Source of the DNA: an uncultured Bacilli bacterium
GTDB taxonomy: Bacteria; Bacillota_I; Bacilli_A; RF39; UBA660
Length of the DNA: 13,103 nt
Direction of reading: 5' to 3'
Assembly (NCBI GenBank): GCA_910578745.1
Contig: CAJTSN010000006.1
Coordinates: 1-13,103, forward strand
The stretch's first letter is position 1; each line of letters begins with the position of its first letter. Positions 1 to 7,295 of this stretch are shown piece by piece. The position numbers and the translations under genes were made by a program. Under the pieces are notes generated by a model, which was not told the origin of the DNA, made no database searches, and worked only from the letters and a program-made list of their open reading frames with translations.

Positions 1-808
1 TACAAGCAACAATCAATGTTGGAAATTTCAAAACAAGCTTCGTTTTAAAATACGCAATGACAACTGGAATTCCTAAAAGAAGCGCTAAAAAGAGGAAGAA
101 AACTGTAAAGATGGAAAAAAAGAGAAGAGGCTTATATTCTTTAAATAAAGAAGCAATTGTTTTTAATACTTTCATTCCATCCTTATATGTATTTAGTTTA
201 GAAACACTTCCTTCTGGACGATCTCGATATAAAACTGGAACCTCAACGATTTTAAAATTTTTATCTACAGCATGGATTGTCATTTCCGTTTCTATTTCAA
301 AACCTTTTGATAAAATAGGAAAACTTTTTACAAAAGTAAAACTAAAAGCACGATATCCTGTCATAATATCCTTTATATTATTCTTAAATAATCGATTGAT
401 GAGTCCTCTTACAATTCGATTTCCAAAATTATGGAAAGCTCTTTTATTTTCTTTAAAATAAGTAGAAGAAAGTCGATCCCCTACCACCATATCGGCCCTC
501 TTTTTTAAAACAAGTTCACACATCATACGGGCTGACTCAGAAGGATAAGTATCATCTCCATCAATCATTAAATAACACTCTGCATCAATTTCTCGAAACA
601 TTGTACGAATTACGTTTCCTTTTCCTTGACGATACTCATAACGGACAACCGCTCCGGCTTTTTTTGCTAGTTCATCTGTGTGATCTTTTGAATTATTATC
701 ATATACATAAATTGTAGCTTCTGGTAATACTTTCTTATAATCCTTAACTACTTTTTCAATCGTGTTTGCCTCATTATAACAAGGAATTAATACTGCAATT
801 TTATCCAT
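1..808 (-). CDS. Family 2 glycosyltransferase, polyprenyl-phosphate sugar transferase type (DPM/GtrB-like), C-terminus beyond left edge
   Basis: The reverse strand from 808 reads 269 codons without a stop and continues past base 1, so the gene is partial. The start is an ATG at 806-808 behind AGGAGGAAG, which overlaps the stop of the upstream gene. The N-terminal GT-A fold opens with IAVLIPCYNEANTIEKV (residues 4-20). The metal-binding DGDD lies at 83-86, TGYRAF at 150-155 and EIETEM at 171-176. The segment REGSxSKL-like PEGSVSKL near 198-205 is typical of dolichol- or undecaprenyl-phosphate sugar synthases. A membrane helix follows at about 226-252, and a second is probably cut off. Family knowledge: such enzymes move a sugar from a nucleotide donor to a polyprenyl phosphate on the cytoplasmic face, supplying GT-C transferases outside. 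The GT-C-like protein 9 bases upstream fits that partnership; the sugar is unknown. Confidence 0.88.
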   Translation of the reverse strand, partial: MDKIAVLIPCYNEANTIEKVVKDYKKVLPEATIYVYDNNSKDHTDELAKKAGAVVRYEYRQGKGNVIRTMFREIDAECYLMIDGDDTYPSESARMMCELVLKKRADMVVGDRLSSTYFKENKRAFHNFGNRIVRGLINRLFKNNIKDIMTGYRAFSFTFVKSFPILSKGFEIETEMTIHAVDKNFKIVEVPVLYRDRPEGSVSKLNTYKDGMKVLKTIASLFKEYKPLLFFSIFTVFFLFLALLLGIPVVIAYFKTKLVLKFPTLIVAC

Positions 809-817
809 ATCTTCCTC

Positions 818-3106
818 CTACATCAAAAACATAAACATATGGTATATTTTGTAAAATATATAAGGATTCGTGTTACATAAAGAATAAGAAATATCCACAA
901 AGGTCAAAAAGAAACTATAAACAAGTGTAAGTGTTGTTCCAAAAGTAACAAAGCCTCTCAACATATATTTTACATTTTCTTCTTTTATCGTACTATAAAT
1001 TGCTAGAAGAATCAAGGTAGTACTGATAAGAAGTAACCAAATAAAATCGGTCAAGTATCGTGGTAAAATTCCTGCCATTTCTGTATCCATAATTAGAATT
1101 AGAACAGCAAAAATCGTCGCCATAAGAGCTGTCATATAGAGCCTTTTATTTTTAAAATATTTTCGAAACCAAACGACAAAGAAACTTAAAATAAGTAATA
1201 CATTGACTCGTACTGCGCCACCTAAGAAGTTTTCAGAAATGGTTCTTCCTAAATACGTTGTTTTTATAACACTTGGTTCCATAAATGGAAATTGAAGTGT
1301 CGTATGGAGTGGTTCAAATAAATAAGTGTAAATACCAAGGGGAATACGTTCTAAAACGAATCCTCTTTTTGTCATATCATTCGTAGTCAAATTATAATTT
1401 GCTCCAAAGTCAAAAATAGAACCAAATCGAGCGTAATTATAATACATCAAAAAGAGAGCAACGATGACATAAGGAAGGCAAAAGAAAATGGTTTCCTTAA
1501 GACTCTTTTTTGTCAAAATTTCCTTTCGTTTATAAGTAGAGTAGAAAATAGGAAAACAGAAAAAACTACCTAATAAAAATTGAGGTCTAGAACCTGCAAC
1601 AAGCGCCATACATAAAGAACCAAATACCATCCGCTTTTTATTTAATTTTCCTTCTCTTGTACTCGATAACCACAAAAATAAACCTAGAGTAGTAAGTAAT
1701 AAAGCAGTAATAATAGGTACAGAATAGAAAGTGGGACGATGCATCATATAAGGTAATTGGATAGCATTGATTATGAATAACCATAACAAAAGAAATAATA
1801 ATATAGGAATTTTTTCGAAATAGCGCATACATACTTCTTTTAAAAGAAAATAAGAGGCAAAAACAAGCAAAATTCCCATAACATAAATATACAGAAAATT
1901 AGGAAAACCAAAATCACCAAAAAGATAACTCGCTGGTAAATAAACAAAAAGAGCAGGCACTATTCCAAAATATACATAATATTTAGAATCATAATAGGCA
2001 TAGTCCCATAAATAGATTGTATCTGGAGTTGTAAATACATTTCTTCTTGCTGTAATATCATATGGATTTTTCATTTCTTTTAATTGTTCAGGTACGACAT
2101 CATCTAAATAGAAATGTCCTTTTTTAAGGGCAATAGCAAGTTTATGGTATTCCACTTGCGCATTTTGCTTCTTATTCACTAACCATGTAGGATTTAAAAA
2201 AACAGTTCCTGTTAAATAAAGTATTTCTAATCCTAAAGTACCTACTATAAACCATTTTTGTTTCTTTTCCTTAAAATTTAAAACCAAATTCCAAAAGGTA
2301 GATGTTGGCCAAATGAAGTAAAGAAACGTAAGAAAAGAAGTAAGAAAGAAAGGTCTTATAAACCATAAATGTAAAGGAACTTTTCTATTTATTTTTATCG
2401 AGTTTACGTGAATGGTTGCATTCTTTTCTGTAGACCCTGTGGAAAACGAAATTTTTATTTTTTCTGTATTCCCACTTGTATGTAAACGCATATATTTACT
2501 TTCCCAAACAGAAGGAACGAGTGTTCGAGATGGTAATGTATAGTAGTATTCATTCGCTTCATCCGTAACATGAAGGGTTACTTCTAATTTTTTACTTGGA
2601 TTATAAAGGAGATAAGCGTCTATATAAATGTTTTCAATCTTTTCATAAATTTCTGGAATTTCTAAAGAAAATGAAGTTTGCTTTTTTTGATCTGTCTTAG
2701 AAAATGAAAAAGTATGTTCCCCTTTTTTATCCCCATTTTGTATGATGAAATTGGAAAGTTCTCTTTCTTCATAATGTAAAGACTCAAAATGTCTAAAATT
2801 AAAAAAGAAGATTTCAACAAATAAGAAAATAGTAAATACATGAAGAAAAAATGTAAAGATATTCTTTTTTCCTCGAAACATAGACCATAAATAAATACAG
2901 TCTACGATTAAAATGGAAAAAATAGATAATTTTATATGAGAAAGAGGAGAAAAATCGAGATAACAAATCCACTCCAAAAAGAAAGAAAAGCCTATTTTCC
3001 CTAGTATAAGAAAAATAAAATTTCTATAAGAAACCTCTCTTTTTTTCTTTTCGAAAATGAATAGAAGTATAGTCGAAATGAAAAGAATACCACTAAAATA
3101 GAACAT
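818..3106 (-). CDS. Large polytopic membrane protein, GT-C glycosyltransferase-like
   Basis: The product is 762 residues. Four hydrophobic helices lie in residues 1-101. A beta-rich, soluble, probably extracytoplasmic segment spans about 105-245. About eight or more further helices follow from 249 to the C-terminus. After the second helix group there is a conserved-looking patch: EYHKLAIALKKGHFYLD (319-335), NPYD (347-350) and WDYAYYDSKYYVYFGIVPAL (367-386). Firmicute membrane proteins annotated as putative glycosyltransferases or hypothetical carry similar Q-x-EY / NPYD / AYYxxKYYxYFG patches; this is from memory, not a search. The start is ATG behind AGAAGGGA. The gene has its own promoter (3128-3156) and is followed after 9 bases by a polyprenyl-phosphate sugar synthase, which suggests it transfers lipid-linked sugars outside the cell. 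The acceptor is unknown. An alternative role is in flipping or modifying lipids. Confidence 0.75.
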   Translation of the reverse strand: MFYFSGILFISTILLFIFEKKKREVSYRNFIFLILGKIGFSFFLEWICYLDFSPLSHIKLSIFSILIVDCIYLWSMFRGKKNIFTFFLHVFTIFLFVEIFFFNFRHFESLHYEERELSNFIIQNGDKKGEHTFSFSKTDQKKQTSFSLEIPEIYEKIENIYIDAYLLYNPSKKLEVTLHVTDEANEYYYTLPSRTLVPSVWESKYMRLHTSGNTEKIKISFSTGSTEKNATIHVNSIKINRKVPLHLWFIRPFFLTSFLTFLYFIWPTSTFWNLVLNFKEKKQKWFIVGTLGLEILYLTGTVFLNPTWLVNKKQNAQVEYHKLAIALKKGHFYLDDVVPEQLKEMKNPYDITARRNVFTTPDTIYLWDYAYYDSKYYVYFGIVPALFVYLPASYLFGDFGFPNFLYIYVMGILLVFASYFLLKEVCMRYFEKIPILLFLLLWLFIINAIQLPYMMHRPTFYSVPIITALLLTTLGLFLWLSSTREGKLNKKRMVFGSLCMALVAGSRPQFLLGSFFCFPIFYSTYKRKEILTKKSLKETIFFCLPYVIVALFLMYYNYARFGSIFDFGANYNLTTNDMTKRGFVLERIPLGIYTYLFEPLHTTLQFPFMEPSVIKTTYLGRTISENFLGGAVRVNVLLILSFFVVWFRKYFKNKRLYMTALMATIFAVLILIMDTEMAGILPRYLTDFIWLLLISTTLILLAIYSTIKEENVKYMLRGFVTFGTTLTLVYSFFLTFVDISYSLCNTNPYIFYKIYHMFMFLM

Positions 3107-3127
3107 ATCTTATCCCTTCTTTACAAC

Positions 3128-3156
3128 ATTATAACGAGTATCACTCTTAAAATCAA
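3128..3156 (-). promoter_or_regulatory. Sigma-A-type promoter of the glycosyltransferase pair
   Basis: On the reverse strand, TTGATT (3151-3156) and TATAAT (3128-3133) are separated by 17 bases. The expected start is near 3121, about 15 bases before the ATG at 3106. Inside the spacer is GAGT-GAT-ACTC, a small palindrome that could be a regulator site. The -35 lies inside the hairpin repeat at 3146-3168. Confidence 0.7.
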
Positions 3157-3189
3157 GAATATTTTAAGTAGGATTTTATATAAATCCTA
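3146..3189 (-). repeat. Two abutting inverted repeats between the GntR/ABC operon and the glycosyltransferase promoter
   Basis: Two perfect 8-bp stems sit next to each other. The first is TAGGATTT-5-AAATCCTA (3169-3189), covering the stop of the 30-aa peptide gene. The second is CTTAAAAT-7-ATTTTAAG (3146-3168), covering the -35 of the next promoter. The first could serve as a weak terminator of the upstream operon, but no clean T-run follows it. The second could be an operator for the next operon. Confidence 0.45.
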
Positions 3190-3268
3190 TAGCCAATTTA
3201 TAAACACAAAATGTAGATAAAATAATGAGTAATAGAAAAAACAGTCGTTTCACTTTATCTTTGTCCAT
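3176..3268 (-). CDS. 30-aa single-helix membrane peptide, last gene of the GntR/ABC operon
   Basis: The reverse strand encodes MDKDKVKR followed by about 20 hydrophobic residues (LFFLLLIILSTFCVYKLAIG), ending FI and TAA. The ATG is 10 bases past the GntR stop. AGAGGTG overlaps that stop at good spacing (GAGGTGTGCTT before ATG), so translation is plausible. The charged N-terminus and one helix predict an inner-membrane peptide with a cytoplasmic N-end. Its position suggests a small accessory subunit or regulator of the neighbouring ABC transporter, but nothing in the sequence proves this. No known family is recognised. The gene is too short for ordinary gene callers. Confidence 0.6.
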   Translation of the reverse strand: MDKDKVKRLFFLLLIILSTFCVYKLAIGFI

Positions 3269-3278
3269 AAGCACACCT

Positions 3279-3638
3279 CTAAAATAAATCTTTCTTTATT
3301 TTCTCTTTCGTACAACCTAAATCTTGTAATTCTTTAATAAGTTCCCTTATTTTTTCTTCTAAATCTTTTATTTTCTCTTCAACAACTAAGTCCACATGAT
3401 TTGCAATAAAGGTTCCTTTTGTAGAATACATTTGAATAATCTTTTTTGTATCTAAAATGGAATAAGCCTTTTTCACGGTATTGGGATTAATACCAAGACT
3501 AAGGGCCATCTCTCGAATCGATGCGATTTGTTCTCCCGGTTTTAAAATACCTAAAGCGACATATCTTTCAATTTGATTTACAATTTGTTCATAAATAGGA
3601 ATGCGACTTGTATAATCTAAATTTACTATATTACTCAA
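3279..3638 (-). CDS. GntR-family transcriptional regulator, YtrA subfamily
   Basis: The protein has 119 residues, the usual short length of YtrA-type regulators. A winged-helix DNA-binding domain fills residues 10-75: PIYEQIVNQIERYVALGIL, then GEQIASIREMALSLGINPNTVKKAY, then a wing ending KGTFIA. A short helical tail rich in Lys and Glu replaces the large effector domain of other GntR types. The start is TTG at 3636-3638 inside the end of the permease gene (8-base overlap), behind GAGGTGAAG; the N-terminus MSNIVNLDYTSRIPIYEQI matches family starts. Members usually repress an adjacent ABC transporter operon that responds to cell-envelope antibiotics or stress. Here the regulator is encoded last in the operon, where family operons often place it first. 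The palindrome at 6531-6544 is its likely target. Confidence 0.9.
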   Translation of the reverse strand: MSNIVNLDYTSRIPIYEQIVNQIERYVALGILKPGEQIASIREMALSLGINPNTVKKAYSILDTKKIIQMYSTKGTFIANHVDLVVEEKIKDLEEKIRELIKELQDLGCTKEKIKKDLF

Positions 3639-5631
3639 TCACTTCACCTCGTATATTTTTGTTATATTCTTGATATTCCTCCATATCTTGTGCTCGATTC
3701 CTCAATGTATGAATCAAATCTAGAAATTCCTCTTTTGCATTCAAATAAACTCGTAAGTCATGTCCATTATAATTTCCAAAATGAAAACAGATTAAATCAT
3801 CATCTAAAGTGACTTCCTTTTTTAAATGTTTACGAATAAAATCCGTTATATCTTCATAGAAGTAATCTCTAAAAAATAACATTTCCTCATATTCAATTTC
3901 CTCTATATTAGAAATTAATTCAAAGAAAGGGAAATACGTATTATATTTTAAATATTTCGTTGCATAATTATTGCTATCTTCCATAAGTTTTTTCTCAATT
4001 TCTTCATGAATACAAGCTGGAATTTCTATCTTCTCAATTTGATGATTTTTATATTGATAAAAGACGAGTACGGCATCTGTAGAACAAGTTGTTGAAATTT
4101 CTTTTTTCTCCTTTAATAATGCACTTATCTTCTTTTTATACCATGAAAAATCACTTATAAAATCCCCATAAACGGATAGAGCAAAGGCTTTATCAATCGT
4201 TTTTTCTTCGATCGTTTTTTTCGTTGGAAGAATGCCAAGTACTTCCCCATATTCTTCCTCATCTAATAAAATATTCGTTTTGTACTCCCCTTTACCAACA
4301 GAAAATGCAATTTCAATACTATAATCATGTTCTTCTTTATCACTGACCATGTATTTTAACAGTGTATCAATTGCTTTTCTATCCTTAAGAGAATAGCTTT
4401 CCATTTGTCCTTTTTGTTCATTATAGATTTGTACTTCCATTTGTGTAATTTCCTCATTTTTAAAAACCAAGGCATCTTCTTTAGGTAAATGATGAATAAA
4501 AGAACAAAAACCAAAAAGAAGAACGGAAGTGACGAAAAAGGAAACGATACTTTTTTTTATTTGCTCGATATGTCTTCTTGTGATTAAATCATATACAAAA
4601 TAGTAAATAAATAAAAGGATGCCTAAAAATACGCTTACATAAATGGATTCATTGTTATTGATTTCATAAAGAACGGTGAAAATTGGAAGCATAGTTAAAG
4701 CTTTCACAAATAAATGAACATAAAAGTTGGAAAAGGAAGTTTCACATACTTCTAATTTTCTTCTTTTATAAATGAAATAACCAATGAAAAAATAAAGAAG
4801 AGCAATGGCTAAAGTACGACCAAGCTGAACAAAATGAAAAGTGACAAATTGTTCTATTTGTTGCATTCCAAAAATCCCAAAAATAGCGAAAACAGGTAAT
4901 AGATTTTGTTTCGTTCCATAATTTGGATATAAATGAAACTGGTACTCCTCACTTTTTTTATGGTCTAAGCAAGTGGAAGAATACTCTTCACAAGCATAGA
5001 CAACAGGCTTACAGGATTCGCTTGTACATTGAATATAAGATAGGGATCCCGTATATTGAACTAAAGAATCCTTATAGTAACGAACATAAGGAACAAAAAA
5101 GAGAAATAAAAGAGTAACCACTAAACCTGTAATCATATTCCCTGTTAGAGAAAAGGCCAAAGTCACAGAAGCATATACAAATAAATAAGCGACGAAAAAG
5201 ATAAAAAATAAATCGATTAGTAAAGGAAATGCCAAATAGACATTGTTTAAAAATAAAGAGACAATTCCTGTTAGAGCGATTGTTATAAAAAGAACACAGA
5301 AAAGAAGAAATGAACCACCTATAGTGTTCGTAATATAAATGCTTCTCTTGCTAATGGGCATACTTCCTATGAAATCAATGCTTTTTCTTTTAAACATAAA
5401 ACTATATAAAACCGTCGCTAAAACAACAGGAATAATATACATACCTACTAAAAGCAAGATGGATAAATTGTCAAGTGTTGCAACAATACCATTCGCATTT
5501 GCGTTTGCTAAAAGTAAGAAAACAACCACATTTAAAAGAGGGAAAATTCCTAAGAAAAGAGCAAGCGTTGGGGCTGATTTTTTGATATTTTGATAAAAAT
5601 AATTTCGATTAAACAATTTCACTAAAGACAT
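3631..5631 (-). CDS. ABC transporter permease of the GntR-linked (Ytr-like) system
   Basis: The product is 666 residues and all membrane in the first 380. Helices lie near 22-42, 57-79, 102-127, 131-161, 166-182, 262-288, 303-321, 329-348 and 362-380. A C-terminal soluble domain (about 385-666, rich in Glu and Lys) follows and probably sits outside the membrane. The cytoplasmic loop FIGSMPISKRSIYITN (87-102) is typical of ABC-2-type permeases paired with GntR regulators in clostridia-like bacteria. The predicted external loop at 184-260 holds four cysteines (C202, C207, C214, C221). The ATG overlaps the end of the ATPase gene by 23 bases with only a weak ribosome site, so translation is likely coupled. 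The substrate is unknown; export of a peptide antibiotic or sensing of envelope stress is inferred from family context. Confidence 0.82.
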   Translation of the reverse strand: MSLVKLFNRNYFYQNIKKSAPTLALFLGIFPLLNVVVFLLLANANANGIVATLDNLSILLLVGMYIIPVVLATVLYSFMFKRKSIDFIGSMPISKRSIYITNTIGGSFLLFCVLFITIALTGIVSLFLNNVYLAFPLLIDLFFIFFVAYLFVYASVTLAFSLTGNMITGLVVTLLFLFFVPYVRYYKDSLVQYTGSLSYIQCTSESCKPVVYACEEYSSTCLDHKKSEEYQFHLYPNYGTKQNLLPVFAIFGIFGMQQIEQFVTFHFVQLGRTLAIALLYFFIGYFIYKRRKLEVCETSFSNFYVHLFVKALTMLPIFTVLYEINNNESIYVSVFLGILLFIYYFVYDLITRRHIEQIKKSIVSFFVTSVLLFGFCSFIHHLPKEDALVFKNEEITQMEVQIYNEQKGQMESYSLKDRKAIDTLLKYMVSDKEEHDYSIEIAFSVGKGEYKTNILLDEEEYGEVLGILPTKKTIEEKTIDKAFALSVYGDFISDFSWYKKKISALLKEKKEISTTCSTDAVLVFYQYKNHQIEKIEIPACIHEEIEKKLMEDSNNYATKYLKYNTYFPFFELISNIEEIEYEEMLFFRDYFYEDITDFIRKHLKKEVTLDDDLICFHFGNYNGHDLRVYLNAKEEFLDLIHTLRNRAQDMEEYQEYNKNIRGEVIE

Positions 5632-6505
5632 AACCTACACTCTCCATTTCATAAATAAATAATTCTTCTAAAGTAATTGGAATATAATCTAGAATAATTG
5701 GTTTCATTTTCTTAAATTCTTTTTCCGTTTCCTCTTTTGTTCCTCGAAGAATTAAGGTTGCAACACTTCCACATTTTTTATAATTTAATAAAGAAAAGTC
5801 TTTAAAATTTTCTTCATTAAACTCCCCTTTTAAAGAAATTTGTACTTTACACATATTGGTTTTTAAAGTGTCAATATCACTTTGAAATAAAATTCCACCT
5901 TGATATAGAAGTCCTAAATTATCACAAATATCCTCTAATTCTCGCAAATTATGACTTGTCATAATAATCGTTGCATTTTTTTCTAAAGTTTGTTTAGCAA
6001 GTAATTTTTTTAATACATTGCGAACCACTGGATCAACACCATCAAATGTTTCATCAAAAAACATATATTCTGCATTCGTTGAAAGCGCTAAAATAAGGGC
6101 ACATTGTCTTTTCATTCCTTTAGAAAATGTAGCTATTTTTTTATGCAGGTCCAATTTTAAAAGAGAGGCCATTTCTTTACAGGCTTCCATATCAAACTTT
6201 TTATACATCGCCTCGTAAAACTTTGCACTATCTAAAAGCGTATATGTAGAATAAAAAAATAAATCATCAGGTACAAATACAAGTTTTTGTTTTAATTCTT
6301 CTCTATCACTGATTTCAACCCCATCGATTTTAATACTTCCCCTATCCATCTCATAAACACCATTAATGAGTCTAAGCAAAGTACTTTTTCCAGCTCCATT
6401 CGCACCCACCAATCCATAAATAGAGTGGCTTTCAATTTGACAAGATAAATCTTTTAGAACTTCGCTTTTCCCAAACTTTTTACAGACTTTTTCAATTGTA
6501 ATCAT
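5609..6505 (-). CDS. ABC transporter ATP-binding protein of the GntR-linked system
   Basis: The protein has 298 residues. Walker A is GANGAGKST (34-42), the signature region is FSKGMKRQ (127-134), Walker B is YMFFDE (147-152) followed by TFDGVDP, and the switch histidine is H185 in TSHNL. The Q-loop position reads FVPDDLFFYS, with Asp where a Gln is usual. A C-terminal extension (about 215-298) is typical of ABC-2 exporter ATPases. It would energise the permease encoded next, whose start it overlaps. The start is ATG behind TAAGGAGG (6511-6520). It is the first gene of an operon with permease, GntR and a 30-aa peptide, and its promoter diverges from the 141-aa protein gene. Confidence 0.92.
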   Translation of the reverse strand: MITIEKVCKKFGKSEVLKDLSCQIESHSIYGLVGANGAGKSTLLRLINGVYEMDRGSIKIDGVEISDREELKQKLVFVPDDLFFYSTYTLLDSAKFYEAMYKKFDMEACKEMASLLKLDLHKKIATFSKGMKRQCALILALSTNAEYMFFDETFDGVDPVVRNVLKKLLAKQTLEKNATIIMTSHNLRELEDICDNLGLLYQGGILFQSDIDTLKTNMCKVQISLKGEFNEENFKDFSLLNYKKCGSVATLILRGTKEETEKEFKKMKPIILDYIPITLEELFIYEMESVGYVFSEIV

Positions 6506-6530
6506 ATAGAAACCTCCTTATCTGTACCAC

Positions 6531-6544
6531 TTGTAATAATACAA
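6531..6544 (-). promoter_or_regulatory. Candidate GntR operator of the ABC operon
   Basis: TTGTA-4-TACAA lies immediately downstream of the -10 box, at the expected transcription start of the ABC operon. A repressor bound here would block transcription. The linked YtrA-type regulator is the obvious candidate. The assignment comes from position and symmetry only. Confidence 0.5.
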
Positions 6545-6548
6545 TTAT

Positions 6549-6577
6549 ATTTTAGCAATTTTACCTTGTATTGTCAA
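6549..6577 (-). promoter_or_regulatory. Sigma-A-type promoter of the GntR/ABC operon
   Basis: On the reverse strand a consensus TTGACA (6572-6577) and TAAAAT (6549-6554) are separated by 17 bases. The predicted start is near 6542, giving a leader of about 36 bases before the ATG at 6505 with TAAGGAGG. The promoter is strong, so tight repression in the absence of signal would make sense. Confidence 0.78.
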
Positions 6578-6631
6578 TAAAATGGAAACAAGATTTGCTA
6601 AAACGAATCTCCTTTAAATCAAGTATTTTTC

Positions 6632-6660
6632 TTGACATTCTGCTTACAGTTCGTTAAAAT
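6632..6660 (+). promoter_or_regulatory. Sigma-A-type promoter of the 141-aa membrane protein gene
   Basis: TTGACA (6632-6637) and TAAAAT (6655-6660) have a 17-base spacer. Predicted start near 6667, so the leader before the ATG at 6684 is only about 17 bases. The -35 is 54 bases from that of the divergent ABC promoter. Confidence 0.75.
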
Positions 6661-6683
6661 AAAAGTATAAAAGAGTGTGTATT

Positions 6684-7109
6684 ATGGAAAAATATGTAGA
6701 AAATATTAAAGGGAATCTTAAAAATCCACTATTCATTGCTTGTTTAGTTGGAATGGCTTTGATGGTTATTGGTGTATTCTTACCAGTATATAAAATAAGC
6801 TTTCTAGGTGTAACTGAATCAATTAGCTACTTCTCAAACGATGGAAAACTTGCTGATGGAATTTGGATTCTTCTTTTAGCGATTCTCATCCTTGGACTAC
6901 ATGCATTTGATAAAGCAAAATTTGCTTGTATTCCTGCAATTATATCCCTTGCCTTACTCATTCATTTCTATACAGATGTGAAAGATTCAACTTCTGTTTT
7001 AGGAACACAAGTTGGGTCATTTGGAATTGGTTTTTATGTTATGATTCTTGGAACCATTCTTGCAGGGGTTTGTTCTGTTTTAGTTGGACTTAAAAATAAA
7101 ACGAACTAG
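6684..7109 (+). CDS. Small four-helix membrane protein of unknown function
   Basis: The product is 141 residues, MEKYVENIKGNLKN followed by four hydrophobic segments (about 16-36, 58-74, 80-96 and 114-136). The first external loop contains FLPVYKISFLGVTESISYF. The ATG at 6684 is preferred over an in-frame GTG at 6675, because AAGAG (6671-6675) sits 8 bases before the ATG and the promoter leaves almost no leader for the GTG. There are no catalytic motifs. It resembles the many small, uncharacterised integral membrane proteins of Firmicutes. It has its own promoter and terminator, so it is a single-gene unit. Confidence 0.75.
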   Translation: MEKYVENIKGNLKNPLFIACLVGMALMVIGVFLPVYKISFLGVTESISYFSNDGKLADGIWILLLAILILGLHAFDKAKFACIPAIISLALLIHFYTDVKDSTSVLGTQVGSFGIGFYVMILGTILAGVCSVLVGLKNKTN

Positions 7110-7161
7110 GTTAAAAAACGGGCTGCAAACTTACTTCATAGACATAGACATTTTAAAGTAC

Positions 7162-7189
7162 AAAAAGCTAGATACATCTAGTTTTTTTT
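7162..7189 (+). terminator. Rho-independent terminator after the 141-aa protein gene
   Basis: CTAGA-TACA-TCTAG (7168-7181) is flanked by AAAAA before and eight T's after (7182-7189). It is 58 bases past the stop codon. The flanking A-run would allow some activity on the other strand too. Confidence 0.7.
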
Positions 7190-7208
7190 GAATTCTTTCA
7201 TAGAATTC
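7190..7208. repeat. Perfect 7-bp inverted repeat GAATTCT-5-AGAATTC
   Basis: It directly abuts the T-run of the preceding terminator and is followed by CTTCTCC, so it is not itself a typical terminator. It lies about 37 bases upstream of the next -35 box and could be a protein site or an RNA-end stabiliser. Its role is unknown. Confidence 0.4.
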
Positions 7209-7245
7209 CTTCTCCTAAAACACTCCTTTTTAACTATTTTGGAAT

Positions 7246-7275
7246 TTGTAGTCATGAATTAAAATATGCTATAAT
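7246..7275 (+). promoter_or_regulatory. Extended -10 promoter of the DUF975 gene
   Basis: TATAAT (7270-7275) is preceded by TGC, an extended -10. A weak -35, TTGTAG (7246-7251), lies 18 bases upstream. AGAGGAG (7283-7289) and the ATG at 7296 follow, leaving a short leader. Confidence 0.68.
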
Positions 7276-7295
7276 GGAGAAGAGAGGAGTTATAT

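Noticed and set aside
57..461. Plus-strand frame of 134 codons
   Set aside because: It lies opposite the glycosyltransferase frame, which has clear GT2 motifs. It has no ribosome site and no recognisable domain.
4923..5593. Plus-strand frames within the permease gene
   Set aside because: They are shadows of the minus-strand permease, with no ribosome sites and no family features.
6675..6683. GTG at 6675 as the start of the 141-aa protein
   Set aside because: It would leave a leader of about 8 bases with no ribosome site; the ATG at 6684 has AAGAG at proper spacing.
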